Shown: positions 13,103 to 25,416, numbered from the stretch's first letter. The stretch: 64,000 nt of DNA from Podospora pseudoanserina (GCF_035222485.1 NC_085921.1:3782001-3846000), one strand, 5' to 3'. A program made the numbers and translations. Notes: a model not told the origin generated them from the letters alone.

Positions 13103-13407
13103 ATGACGACCGAGTCTACGACTCCTCCTGCCGCTCAGGCAGAGGGTGAGAAGACCACAACAACACCCAAGACAGTAAACACAACCGCCCCCTTCAAGTC
13201 AAAGTAATACACTGACAGAACGACCAGACCCGGTCCTCCAAGGATAGTAGCATCGTTGCTACCGGTACCACCGCTAGCAAAAGTGCTGCTGTCAGCGCTG
13301 TTGATGCCTCGGACAAGTCAAAGGAGAATGTGAAGGCCTCCCTTCCGCATTCGATCCCCAAGAAGCCGACCAGCTCGGAGATGTATTCGGCTTGTCATTA
13401 TGACTAG
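13103..13407 (+). CDS. Small Ser/Thr/Lys-rich protein
   Basis: Two exons, 13103-13174 and 13228-13407, give 83 residues; the model is too short and too split to stand out as one open frame. Donor is GTAAAC, the branch-like CACTGAC lies 12 bases before the CAG acceptor, and phase 0 is kept. The N-terminus MTTESTTPPAAQAEGEKTTT leads into a Ser/Ala/Lys-rich region with no predicted fold, ending ACHYD. No family is recognised. It could be a small, intrinsically disordered, stress- or development-related protein, as is common in filamentous fungi. The ATG context (CCAACATGAC) is reasonable. Without transcripts it may still be a chance model. Confidence 0.45.
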
Positions 13408-15198
13408 ACTTTTTGGTCAATATGAGGACGGACATGATTAAGTCATATGGGAGCAGAGAATTACGAAATTTTGGGGAGTGCTATGGTGTCTAGGTTGGGG
13501 AGAAATCTCGGGTTTTTGTGATCACGACAACAGAGGTGAGGGTAGTAGTAACTCAGTACCATGATAGTATCATCATTCTTATCTTTTTTTATCAAATTGC
13601 CACCTTTTTTTGTGCAAGGGTGTTAGTCGAGCATGACCGCTATAAAAAGATATCCCTTTATAACAGCAAGACGGCTCTTTCAACAGAGGTGACTGGATTA
13701 TAAGTTTCCTCTTACAACTCGTTCCATTTATGGAGCTGCTACTTTGCTTGGAGCACCCCTTCCCATCATCGTTCTCAGAAGAACCCCCAGATTGCACGCA
13801 GGTCTGTTTACTGGATGTCAGTGACTTCTGGTTGTCATGTTGCTGTCTGGGAAGTGGCGAGGGTGGCAACACTTCGTCACTTGTGCATGGTCATAGGCAT
13901 AGCATAGCAAAGCATAACATAAAATAAAAATCAATCAGAGTGAGAGGGAAGGAGCAGACTCACCAGGTATTTACTTTGATTTTCTGGCTGCGTCTTCCAT
14001 CCGTTGATGAGCCCTTCATGATTTGCTGAGTACCTCTCTGAGGCATGTGTCAACAACACAGGCATTCACAAATTAAAATCCGAGGTCCAGACTTGGCCTT
14101 GTGCAAGCCAGGTTGACATTTTATATCTTTTTTGCCGACCCGTTTTTTTTGGATTTGAAACACCGCAGAATAGCAGGCCACCATGGCGCAAGCTACCACA
14201 ATTGAACCTCGCTGGTACCTCTGCCACTAGTAGTCACTAACAGCCACGTTGCTACAATTTGAGGAACCCAATCTTTGCTTGTGGTGCAGTGGGATGTAAT
14301 ACTGATGTGGCTGTCTGTCTATGCAAACTCTGGGTCAAGAGACGTTGTTGTTCGGATTCCCTCAGGCTACTTGTTCTTCTGAGGTTTTCCACCCTGCACC
14401 TTAGGCATACTTTCATTCATGAATGAAATGAACGGAATCATCTTCTTCCTAGCTAGAGCCAGATAAAAAGATTCAACGAATAAATGGGCGCAAGGCATCG
14501 TCTGATGTACCGAGGTATTGTGAGCTGGTGGTTGCTCTGGATTCCACAATGGCTCCTTCGTTTCCTCTTCTCAGACTTTTCCTCCGTCTCCACAGTTCAG
14601 CTTTGCTCTCAGGAACTCTCTGACCGTCCATTCACATGCCGTTATCCAAATTCACTTGAATACTCTGCATTGATGCGCAGGCCTAAACCACTTTCTGTCC
14701 GGTTCTGGTGCCAGCCACCCACACCTAGCTTTCACATCCAGATGATAGAGGCTTCAAGATTCACCCAGCCGATCAATAAACATCCACTTGAGTGTGCCAA
14801 TCGGTTTGATAGGTGGTCTGACCTCAGTCATCAAGCTTGCGACAGCCCTGAGTAGCCCTGAGGGTCACAGGCAGCTGACCCACATTTATGAAAACGGTGT
14901 AAGACCATTGGCTGGGTTGAGAGCAACATACTGACATCGGGCCCAGGCACAAGCCATCCCACACCTGGGATTCACTACAGCAATTGAGAGGTGTGATCTT
15001 TCCGCCTATTTGTTGGTTCGGTATCGTCACCGTGTGCCAGGCGTGTGCCACCTGTGATTTTCCAGTTGATATTTTCCGCCACTTTAAGTGGTCGAATCGC
15101 ATCAGCAATAAGCAACAGGCATCAACAGCCAACAACGGCAGACGGCGGCGCCAGATAATCAAGACAGTTTCGACCATCACTAACGCCAATTGAGAACA
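13408..15198. other. Intergenic, P450 promoter side
   Basis: About 1.8 kb with no supported coding sequence. Short open frames of up to 123 codons lack domains and splice support. The last few hundred bases should hold the P450 promoter. Confidence 0.4.
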
Positions 15199-16943
15199 AT
15201 GTCGTTCTTGTCGGGCACGCTACTGCTATTCGTGGCTTGGCTAACGTGGCGTGTGTGGAAGTTCACGCTGTCACCTCTGACCAGGCCGAATGAGCCGAGA
15301 GAGCTGCCATACACAATTCCTTGTAAGTCTTGTCTGCTTCAAACATTCTCCTGAGTCTGATTACTGACTCCAGGAAAGTCATTGGCCACGCAATTTCATT
15401 GTTCATGAACTCGACTGCTGTCTTGACAAAAGGATGGTATGCTTCCCAGGACGCTTGAGTCTAGAAGAAAATCACACTGACGCTCTGGAAAGGAACAAGC
15501 TGTCAGGCGATAACCGTCAGCCATATGCTCTCCAAGCAGCTGGAACATTCTTCTACGTCATATCCCACCCTAAACACATAGCCGAGCTGTCCAGGAACAC
15601 GCAAAACTTCTCCTTTGTCGAGTTTTCAGTCGACATTGTCAAAGCCACCGGCATGAGCCCCGAGGGCATTGCGAAGACCTATAACCTCGACCCAGATGCT
15701 CTCGATGCCAAAGTCGACCATTTCAAGCACCCTATGAAGGACAAGCATTTCGAGCATCTCAACCGCCAGCTGCATACCACGCAACTATCTCCGAGTTCAC
15801 AGAACAACAACTTACCCTCCCTCGATCAGACCATTCTCTCATGGCTACAGAACAACTTGACTATCCCAAATCTCCATGAGTATTCCCTGGTTCAGAATGA
15901 CCTTGAGGTCAATTTCTATGAGTTCGTCAATACGGTCTTCATCCGCGCAGGCGAGAATGCGTTTTTTGGTCCCGCCCTTGCCAGAAACTACCCCGACGTG
16001 GCCCACGACTTTCGGATCTACGACGAGCTCCACTGGAGAGACCTGTATCTGTTTCCTCCTTTCTTGGCTCCAGAATTGACCGCAATTAAGGAGAAATTGA
16101 CAGCGCAGTTCAAAAAATATCTGGCCCTGCCCAAACAGGAGAGAGACAAGCAAAACCCAAGTTGGTTCACCCCCAATTTTGAACTCGCTCTAGACAAGCT
16201 AGAAGTAGGCGAGCAAGACAAGGCGGTTTTCTTCCTGATGCTCTATCTTGCGTATGTACACCATGCCTTGCCCCCAATTTCTACCACACATCGCTAACAA
16301 TTTCCGGTCTCGCAGAACAAACACCAACACCCCCAAGCTACTCTTCTGGTGCCTCGCCCATCTCCTCTCCTCTCCGGCAACCTGCCTCGACAAAATCCGC
16401 GCTGAAATCAGCCCGGCATTCACAGGCGATGAGCTGACCGACCCTTCCTACCTCCTCACCCCGGGGAACTGTCCCACCTTTGAGTTCTTCTATCTCGAAG
16501 TCCTCCGCTTCAGAAGCCACTCCGTTTCCGCCCGCGTCGTAACAGCTGACACCGTCCTTCCTGCCCCTGGCTCGTTTCTCTTGCGCAAGGGGGCAAAGGT
16601 GTTGATCCCGTACAGGGTGTTTCACTTTGATGAGACCATCTTTGGGAAGGATGCCAAGTTTTTCAAGCCGGAGAGGTGGGAAAGCTTGCCGGCGTCGGCG
16701 AGGGGGGTGGTGAGGGCTTTTGGTGGGGGAAAGAGTATCTGCCCGGGGAGGTACTTGGCCGAGAGGGAGGTGAAGAAGGCGGTGGCGTTGATGATAAGGA
16801 GGTTTGACTTTGAGGTTTTGGCGGAGGGGGGCCCTGGTAAGTGGATGCCAAAGGGGGATGATAGTAGGCCTGGCGTGGGGATGATGGGGATTGAGAAGGG
16901 GGGTGATTTCAAGGTTAGGGTTCGGAAAAGGGAGGTAGTCTGA
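15199..16943 (+). CDS. Cytochrome P450, CYP7/CYP8-like
   Basis: Exons 15199-15322, 15379-15436, 15493-16251 and 16316-16943 give 522 residues, and phase is kept throughout. The N-terminus MSFLSGTLLLFVAWLTWRVW is a membrane anchor, followed by the Pro-rich hinge PYTIPFIGHA. The I-helix reads YLATNTNTPKLLFW: it lacks the acid-Thr pair of ordinary P450s and resembles the N-T-x-P form of CYP7/CYP8 enzymes. ExxR is EVLR and the haem loop is FGGGKSICPG with the axial Cys. It should sit in the endoplasmic reticulum. A sterol or oxylipin-type substrate is possible by resemblance only. Exon 2 must start after GAAAG: using the CAG five bases upstream would create a stop at once. There are no neighbouring biosynthetic genes, so a secondary-metabolite cluster is not indicated. 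Confidence 0.9.
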
Positions 16944-17325
16944 TGGCGGTGATTTGAGCAGATGGTCTTGCGTTAGCCAAGAGCTTTAGTAATGGGTTGA
17001 GACATGGCTTATGGGCCAGTTTGACCATGGAGTTAGGCCTGCCATTAGGGCATCGCAAATGAACAATGCTTTCTACAGGGGTCCTTTTGTTTTACAAGTA
17101 GCTTGACAACCATCTTTGCTTTTCTCAGTCATACACTCGCAGATTCCCTACAAAGTATTCCACAAACTTCCGCAATGTATCCATAATGTATCCCCCAAGA
17201 CTCACACTCGTCTCATATCTGTGCCGCCCTTGAGGATAACCCAGACATCTTAACCACTCTTTTGGACACAATGCAGAGTCCGGCGTGCTGCCTACTCAGG
17301 AAGTGCCGCTCACTGATGGCGCTCC
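16944..17325. other. Short intergenic region
   Basis: Tail-to-tail spacer between the P450 and the decayed locus that ends at 17326; nothing else seen. Confidence 0.4.
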
Positions 17326-20020
17326 TCAGTTTACCCTTTGCCTTTTATGAGGACGACCTTCACTAAGAGAATCCTGACCATCTTCAGCGCTGGTTTCTCC
17401 GCCATCGATGTAGTCCTCAGAATCACCGTCGTAATCCTCACAATCCTCGTCATCATCCACCATCACCAGAGCAGCTCTGATTCCTCTGTTCCCTCGTCTC
17501 TCGGCGGCCTCGTACCCCCTACCGGCCATCAATCGTCAGTCAATCTGATACATCTCGGATCCCTTGGCCATATAAAATGTTACACCCGTCATCAGATGAT
17601 CTGTTTTTCAACACAGAAGGGAGGCGAGAAGAAACCGGGGTGGAACGTACCAAACAAAACCTCAGAAGGAGCTTCATCAGCATCATGATGTGGGAGTGTC
17701 AGCTGGAAATCGTCCGAAAAGACCAGGAATGAACTCGGGGACGAAGCGTTTCGTACGATGAGAAAGTACGAGTCCGGTCCTGGCTGTAAACCAAAAATAG
17801 TTGAATCTTGATCCGGCAGCCTTTGTGACATGCACAACCCCCCCACAGTTCTGGAGTCGTCTCACGTCTCTAGAGACTAGGGCAGTTTGCTTGAGATTCG
17901 CGCAGGTGGCTGTATCGTGCAGTTGGGCTTCCACATACGCGCTCTCTGGCAACCATGGTCATACGCCCCCTTTTCCAAACCCACCTTGCAGATCGGCACA
18001 CCTCTCTTGAGCAGAGACACTTTGGGAATGCGTGACAGGCATCACACGTGGCCACGTAGTCAGCCGCTGCTCTGTAAGACGCAGCTCCTTCTTCCTGTGC
18101 CAAGATGGATGGTAGTGGGGTCTTGGTTACATCCCCAGAACTTTTGGCGAACATACCTTCGTCCAGCTGCCCAAATACATCCGTGAATAGTGCCTTGACC
18201 GTATGGAAGAGCAGGTCTTCGAAATTCAGTTCAACCTCTTCTACGCCAAGCTCTGCTGCAGCAAACTCTGACCTCAACCACTCGTCGTGAACCTTGATAG
18301 TCCCAAATTCCTTCAGGTATAGAATATTCAACCGCAGTCGTCGTCTTGCCCCGACAATTTGGACCTCAAGTCCAGCCATCTGAGGACAAGCATGGACGCA
18401 TACCCTGAGTTGTCGGTTGACAAGAACTGCGAACCTCTCTGTAGATACCTGTTCCAGGATTGATGCACGTTGAAACCGTTGAATCTCTTCTTCCGCGGCA
18501 GTGTGAAGCGGTTTATACTTGCACAAAATGTCACAGTATTCGCGAGAATTCTCTAAGAGTCCATAGCTCAATCCTTTAACGGCCCTGTAGAAGCAGGAAT
18601 TCTGTGAATCATGCCACAAATAATTCGCATTATAGGCCCTGATGTACTTTATCCTGATCAGCTTTGTTACCTCGTCTCGTTCCTCCGCGATATGATGCCA
18701 TTTTCGTGAAAAGGTCCATTTCATTAGGTACTTCTTGAGTTTTCAACCGTCTCTCTGTTGATATGTCTTGAGGCACTGCCCATTTCGGCAGACCGGGATG
18801 TAAACATGGTACTCAAGTGCTGGACCACAGAACGCTCCGAACGAAAATTCGTGCCCGCAGAAGGCTTGGAATGAGCAGCATCATTTAGAACATCCCACAT
18901 GGCCTTAGCTTCCTCCCCCACGCTAGTCAAAGCTTTCTGAGGAAGGCTGTATCCAAACATGGGTTTTTCATCAAAACCCGTGCCGCAGCCAGAGGAAAGG
19001 CCCACGGGTGTATCTTGGTAAAGAAGATTGTATAGGCAGATCAAACCCCTGTGTTCAATGTCTGCAAACAGATCTCCACGTCTTACTCCGCGACCGGTAC
19101 TGAAGCCTCTAGGGCGTTCCCCACCACGAGTCTGACATCTTGTTCGCAGTTTATCGGAAAAGGCGTCAAGGACTTTTCGACGTCACGCCGACTCCTTGTC
19201 TCAACTCTCCTAACACTTCCAGGCTACATGCGACGGAGACGGACCAGTAGGTCTTCTATCTGGCCTTCAAAGTGCCCCTTGAAAGCCAAGTCAAAGGCCC
19301 TGAAATGCAGTGGATGTTGAAGGAGGGGGAACCGCAACTCCCGAAGATGGCGGCTGCAGAGTGCACACTGCTTTCAAGACTGACGATCATAAACTTCTCG
19401 CTACCACTTCTGCCTTCCTGAATCAAATTCTGCGGTTTAAGTGTGGCACCACGAATGACGAGTTCGACGAGACCGTAGGAATCGCTGTCTATCACCTCGG
19501 TGGTGCGAAAACGTATGTAGCCCAGAGTCGCTTTCAACTCTTTCTGCGAAGATGTGCCCTCGGCAATGTATAGTGCATCAGTGCCGTCCGCCTTATGCTC
19601 TACGCTGATTGCCACCTTGAAGCTGCTCGGAGATATTTCAGACAACTGTATTATGGCATCGCACCTAAAAAGCGACGGTGTTAGCGTCGCACACCGAAAA
19701 CATCAATCCAGTCGATCCAAAAGACTCACCAGCTCCGAACTAACTCGGGGAAAGCGAACACGTTTATCACATCCGTAGTTTTTGGTATCAGTTGACAGGT
19801 TGGTGGTCCTGGCTCGTGTGATGGATTCGAGGCTGCAAAAGAGTATCGATGATGCCGGTGCTGCCCGGTGGTCGAGACCTCCTGGTCCTGTTGTTGCAGC
19901 TTATGCTGGTAGCCGAGGAGGATCAAGAGACGGCAGTTTGATAATTCAAGTGTGAAGAATAAAATACCAAACGGGTGCTCAGGTGATTTGAATAGAAATC
20001 GAGAAAGCCGTTGTAAATCG
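17326..20020 (-). pseudogene. Unidentified multi-exon locus, frame broken
   Basis: Protein-like sequence runs on the minus strand but cannot be joined into one frame. An N-terminal part (about 20000-19730) includes ELSNCRLLILLGYQHKLQQQ. A clean intron follows at 19729-19665 (GTGAGT, GCTAAC, TTTTAG), leading into SWCDAIIQLSEISPSSFKVA. Further down the sense frame changes near 19380, 18880 and 18740, with in-frame stops: HFRAFDLAFKGHFEGQIEDL, FCGPALEYHVYIPVCRNGQC and WTFSRKWHHIAEER lie in different frames. A Cys-rich part (CDACHAFPKCLCSREVC) and an acidic tail ending HKRQRVN close the locus. No family is recognised. Introns can explain some but not all of the changes, so I call it a probable host pseudogene; assembly errors are the alternative. 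Confidence 0.5.
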
Positions 20021-20552
20021 AAGAGAACGAGTTACGAAAAGAGACTCGTGTTTTCTAGAATGAAGGGAGGTCGAAGGAATAAGAAGAAGCAGAGTTGTAT
20101 TCCTCCACGGGTGTAAGAAATGGAAGGAATTCACAAAAGAGGAGTGAAACGCAGCAAGTCGCAGGCGAGAACAAAATTTGATCAGTGTTCTGAGAAGGCA
20201 GAGCAAACGGATCGATCGTACATTCCTCAACAACCGCACCTTCCCAACAGCGCTTCTGCAAACACATTGTGGACCCAAAAAGAGACACTGCAGCTCTGTA
20301 TTGACGTAATTCACCCAAATAACACTTGAGAAACACTTGAAACGGAAGGCGGCTAAGAGACCTCAGAAGATATACTGACGATCCTTGAATTCAATCAAAG
20401 GTGGCAAACCTCCAAACATATCATCAAATTTCATGGTCCAAGTACATAGCATCGCGCTTTGTGCTCTCTGTACAAACAAATCACGGCCCCAAAAATGCAT
20501 CAACCCCCAGGTATCAAGAAATCATAGAAGAGGTCTATCCAGACAAAAAGAT

Positions 20553-20657
20553 CGACCATGCTGGGACTCGAACCCAGAACCTTTACCAGCTGGAGATTTA
20601 ACTTGTTCACACATGTTGAAACCGGAAAGTAACGCGCTACCATTGCGCTACACGGCC
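20553..20657 (-). tRNA. tRNA-Arg (CCG), with intron
   Basis: The reverse strand folds as a complete cloverleaf: acceptor GGCCGTG/CATGGTC (two G-U pairs), D arm GCGC/GCGC, T arm CTGGG/CCCAG with TTCGAGT loop, discriminator G. The anticodon stem TTACT/GGTAA holds loop bases TT-CCG-G before a 33-nt intron at 20621-20589, in the canonical place after position 37. The mature length is 72 nt. A box (TAGCGCAATGG) and B box (GGTTCGAGTCC) are good. CCG reads Arg codon CGG. Confidence 0.9.
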
Positions 20658-20826
20658 TATCAGTATCACCGTGGTGAGATCTTCAGCTCAAGACTACATC
20701 TGTTACAGACATATTGCAGCGCAAAATCTTTCTTCCTCTTCACTTCTGTAACGAACACAAAACATACCTGGAAAAGACAACTGCAGAAGCGATCAGAAAA
20801 GTCACAATCAATAAAAAGATATTGGA

Positions 20827-20936
20827 CTCGGATACCGGGAGTCGAACCCGGGGCTGTTGAGAGATTTCAAGACTGAATCTAATCAGACACTTCTGAGAAG
20901 TGAGAGTCAACTATGTTACCGCTACACCATACCCGA
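20827..20936 (-). tRNA. tRNA-Glu (CTC), with intron
   Basis: The reverse strand gives acceptor TCGGGTA/TATCCGA, D arm GTGT/ACAT, anticodon stem GTTGA/TCAAC with loop CT-CTC-A, a 39-nt intron at 20900-20862, a four-base variable loop, T arm CCGGG/CCCGG with TTCGACT, and discriminator G. Mature length is 71 nt. It reads GAG codons. It lies 169 bp from the tRNA-Arg gene, in the same orientation. Confidence 0.93.
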
Positions 20937-21329
20937 TTTTGGAGAGTGTGGTTTCCGATTTGGATGCGAGTTGTGAGCGAAACGGGGTATATCAGGTAAT
21001 GGGTACTAGGTTGTGTGGATATCATGACTCAAATCAAAGTTCTCTATCACTGGCAAGGCAGGCTCCCCCTGCCAACACCATGTTCCTTGATTCTGTCCAG
21101 GGATGCCCAACTCCAAGAAGTCCAATTCTTGTTTCATCAAAGACCAAAAGAACATTGCCAGCACCAGTGCATATGTTATTGTTGCGTGCATATGTATGAA
21201 CGTGTGATTGTCACCCCCAAAAACTTGCTCAAGATCTCAACAGTCATGCCTACCTAAGATAGCTTGAGAACCCATCATCGCCAACTTCATCCTCTCCCAG
21301 ATTCCCACAAATCTCCTCAATAGCTTTTA

Positions 21330-22479
21330 TCAAATCCACCGTTCCATCCTCGGGTAATCCCCCTCCCTCCTAGGCCTCCGATCCATATGCCTCATATGCT
21401 TTTCCGACGGCGGCAACCGTTGCCAAACATCCCTATACACCCCCCTCGGCACAACCGCAAACCTTTCATCAATCCTAACCTTGTTCTCCTCCGTACACAT
21501 CAGCAGAAGCGGACCCTTCCCGGCATCATCCTCCTTCAAGAAAAAATCAACCAACCCTTCCTGTTGACTATCCAACAGCTGCCAGTACCTAGGCGTAGTC
21601 CCCGCCCGGCTAGTAATAATGTAGACGTTCGGCGGCTGAGCAAGATTCTGTTCTTCAGCCTTCCATCAAAATTCACCACACCTCCCAAAATCCTGTCCTC
21701 AGCCCAGTAACCAACCAGGTTTGACACCCCCAAGGGGTAAATATCACCATGTAAATGGTAAGGGTGGTGAAACATAGTAGGAAGCGTCTCATCATCCGGG
21801 TCTTGCTTCCAGTGGGTAATCGCCTCGATGGAACGACCTCCCGTTCCCTGGTGAACTTCGATACCAACATCGAACAGAAGAATCCCTATTAAATTCAAAG
21901 CCATAGCAACGAGCTCAATGAGGCGAGTGTTGAAAACCTTGCTATCAGGCGTGGATTGGACGTACTTGGTTGTCAACTCACGGGGAAAAGACAGGAGCTC
22001 AAAGTCAAGCTTGTCCTTGTACTCAAGGGCAAACTCTAGAGCGCCGGGGCAGAGTTCAGGGTGGTGCTCAATGGGGTGGTTGCCATAGACGGCAGGGATG
22101 CGCTGGTCCCAGGCTACGTCTTCAATCGGAAGACCGTCGATAATTTGAGCGTAGGTGAACTGAGCTAGCTTACTAGAAAGGACGTTTCTCATGGCGCGGA
22201 TGAACAGAGTGTAGTGGGCTGTGGTTTTCTGTCTCGCAGAGAAGCCAAGACGGGAGGGAGTTGTGGTCAAGGTGTGCGCGCCGCTTCATCCTTGCTGAGA
22301 GTGACTTCAACGTAGCCTCGTCCATTTTTTTTCGTTGTTGACGCGTACAGGCCTATCTGTGTGTGCTTCTGTTGTTGTGTAATGGTAGGAAATGAGGACG
22401 GAACGAACACTGCAAGGTCGATTTGAGCAGGAGATGAAGTTGGAGAAAGCAGGCACCCTATATTGGGCCTGCGCCACAT
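21330..22479 (-). pseudogene. Unidentified locus, frameshifted
   Basis: Three coding-like stretches on the minus strand follow each other in different frames. The first (about 22479-22270) includes GLYASTTKKNGRGYVEVTLS. The longest (about 22270-21625) includes RAMRNVLSSKLAQFTYAQII and FHHPYHLHGDIYPLGV. The last continues as EEQNLAQPPNVYIITSRAGT and ends at 21330. The changes of frame near 22270 and 21630 leave no room for an ordinary intron. It looks like one host protein of about 370 residues, of unknown family, with two frameshifts. A recent pseudogene and homopolymer or assembly errors are both possible. Confidence 0.5.
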
Positions 22480-23145
22480 GTAAATAGAGGTTGGCTCCCC
22501 TTAAATAACCCGCGCCGTTACCCAAGCACCCGTTGGTTGTGAGCACCGCCAACATAACTGTGCTATTATACATTCATGCATATTCTTATAACTGATTCCA
22601 ACTTCAGGTTGTAGGGCTGTGGGGCCCTAGATCAACCTCGTGATGGTGGTCGTTAGGGCGAGTTGGGCCGATGTCACACCATCGCCGCTGGTTTACCCCT
22701 GCCGGAGTATGTGGACCATGCTATTTTGGATAGATTTTAGACCATAAAGGGCTCAGCTTCGTTGAAAGATACCGGCGATATCAGACGCCTTTGGCTGAAC
22801 TGAAACCATCAGTTGGGACTCAGTAGAGCAGACAACTGGTGGTCGTTGGGACCATTCTGTTGTGATGAGTTGAGGGCCCGGTCTGGCTTCGAGATTGTTA
22901 GCCACGATGAGCTTCAGAAGTCAACAACGTAAATTAATGTAACCGCAACTCCGTCCGCGGAGCCTTTGACAGGTAGAGTTGCTTTTTGAGATTGAATGCG
23001 TGGCGTTAATGGGACATGGGAGTATCAGATAAAGATTGCTCGGGACGTGACAGGGAATATACTTTGCTTCGTTTTTAAAATGATTTTGGAAAACTGTGTC
23101 GCGTGGTATGTGCTGTAGAAAATCGACCAAATCCCCCCGTACCCA
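22480..23145. other. Intergenic region
   Basis: AT-rich spacer between two decayed minus-strand loci; no feature supported. Confidence 0.4.
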
Positions 23146-24953
23146 TCAGACAAGCACAATGTTGCCCATCCCACTTGCCTCCTCTCCCCTCATAACCCCC
23201 TCTACAAAAGCTTCCCCCACAACCTGCCACCTATTCTCTTCTCCATCACTCCTCAAAACATACGGGGTCCAACACCCCTTCACAACACCAATTTTATCCC
23301 CTACTCGGGCATACCGCGGAACAAGCCCCAAATACCCCCTCTTAGTTTTCACCAACCTCCCCTCTCAACGGCTTCCTCATCGCCACTCTAATCTCTTCAA
23401 TTGTCTTTTTCGATTGCCTCGACTCCAAGGAAGCCATAGTCAACCTTCCCTTTCCTAGAGGCCGCATTTGCCTCGGTGAGTATGTCTGCCCTGGTAGAGA
23501 AGGCGACCTCCCAGTCGTCCCGTCGAGCAACAACGAAAATATCTCTGCAAAAGCGTCCGAATAGGGGTGCATGCCGCTCGAATCCTTCCTAGCAACCATT
23601 GTGTGCCAAAAGGCCGTAAAGACAGAGCCATGAGCAGGCGGGTACATCGTGTGAAAGTTCCTGGAAACGAATTTGATGCATCTGATCCAATCTTTGTTGG
23701 CCGACAGAGGATGTACGATATCCGGATCTGAGAAAACAGTGCTCATCACAGCAATGGTATCAAACACCGTGCCTTCAGTGTGTAGTTCGCTGTTGTTGAA
23801 CCCAATGATTTGGTAACCAGCCGGATGTTTGGGGAATTTATACGCCTTTTCCGACCCAGAGGCGTTTGTACACGTTTGCGGTCGAGCTCTCATATCCCAG
23901 CGCAGTTGTCTCTCGAGGCTCATGGTCGATCGAGCTGAGCATGGACTTGAGCGGGGCCGTGTTCCGCTTAAGCAAACCGACCACCACATCGTGATACAGA
24001 TTCGAATACTTGTAACTGTCGTGGTAGCTAATCTTGATCCAGCTGTTCTTGATCTCAACCATTCCCAGCAAGCCATAGATTTTGTCTCGGGCGTCGTAAC
24101 AAAGAGATTGCCGAGCGCTCCTTAGAGCTGGACTGATTAGCCATTCCTCTGGCCATGGCTCTTTGGTCGCTGGATATCCTTCGCGATCCGAAAAGAGTCT
24201 CAAGATCTGGGTGAAAGGATCAGGGCCCGGAAACTTGAGATTAAGCCATTGAGTAACGCCACTCTCTTGAAGAGTGAGGCAGGCGCTGGTGAAGACGTTC
24301 CAGCTCATCATTGTCCTAGCTTTGTGCTCTCCGCCACAGGCTAGAGTGATATCCTGAGACAAGATCACCTCCTGGTAAATCCATAACCTCTGGAACCATG
24401 GTCGTGTCACCAGATCCCACACACCAACCCAGGTCGCCGAATCTGCGGTTGGCAGACAGAGTCTTTCAAAGTCCTCTGGACATCGAATCGCCGATGCATG
24501 CTGTATCAAATCGGGAGCATCGCGTAGAAAGTCGAATGCAGCTGCCGCCTGCGCCTTTTCGTCGTTGGTGCCCTGATCGATGCAGATCTGATCTATTCAC
24601 AGCACCACCGAGTGTCCAGATGGTCTCAAGTGCTGAAGAACACCGTACAGTGACTTGGTAATAAGCTTCTCATGTCCATCGACATTGATGGGCATATCAA
24701 AGGCACCTGGTCCCCATGTGTAGCTGAGCGCGGTGTACCAGATCGGTTTAACCAGGTCATCCATCAACAGGCCAAACTTGTTTTGAAGCACGGTAACATG
24801 TGCCGACTTCATAAGCTCCGACTTTTCTGCATTCCAGTGAACAGTGATGGAGGGTGCGGCATATCGAGACGTCGTTGCTGCCTGGTTTGATTTCCAGAAC
24901 CCGAATTTCATACGGGTCAAATATAGGTCGATAAGGTGTTCCAGGTGAGTCAT
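23146..24953 (-). pseudogene. HET-domain gene, disrupted
   Basis: The minus strand starts MTHLEHLIDLYLTRMKFGFW and carries the HET core: YTALSYTWGPGAFD, then LITKSLYGVLQHLR and IDQICIDQGTNDEKA, followed by the usual PWFQRLWIYQEVILS and an RDKIYGLLGMV segment. HET proteins act in non-self recognition and can trigger cell death on hyphal fusion. The C-terminal part keeps a typical ending with KRGYLGLVPRYARVGDKIGV and VVGEAFVEGVM. The frame is not intact: an in-frame stop falls inside the HET core, where the family has W before IDQ, and the frame shifts at least twice later. I therefore read it as a decayed host HET gene of roughly 600 residues. It shares its orientation with the two other broken loci upstream. 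Confidence 0.75.
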
Positions 24954-25416
24954 TTCTTGGATATATCTTCTTCTTTGATGCCCATGCTGTAACCGCGGCT
25001 TCCGGGAACCTATCGGCCTCTGATGCTATACCAGGCTGTTGCCCGAATCTCGCAGGCTCAAGGATGGGATTGTCCCGCCATTCCGAGTAGCAACCGAGTC
25101 TTCACTCGGAAAGATCATGCAAATGTTGGTACAAGCGGTCGACCGTGAGTTCTGGCATGTCCAAGTGTTTCTGAACTAAATGGCCACTGGTGAAGGTTGT
25201 TTGAGGATTTTCAACACAGCCAGGCAGGAGGCAGACAACCAAGCTCTGGCCAGGCAGTTGGGTCGCACCAACCCAACATACAAAACAACTGCTGCACTCA
25301 CCCCATTACATCTGCACAACCAACCACCACCTTCTAGAATCAAGACCACATAGAAAAAGGAACACGAATCAAGGTTAGCAAAAAGAAGTGGGGACTGAGA
25401 AAAATGCAAAAAATGA

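Noticed and set aside
23146-24953. RIP (repeat-induced point mutation) as the cause of the HET damage
   Set aside because: The stop is TGA, not the TAG or TAA favoured by CpA-to-TpA change, and frameshifts are not made by RIP.
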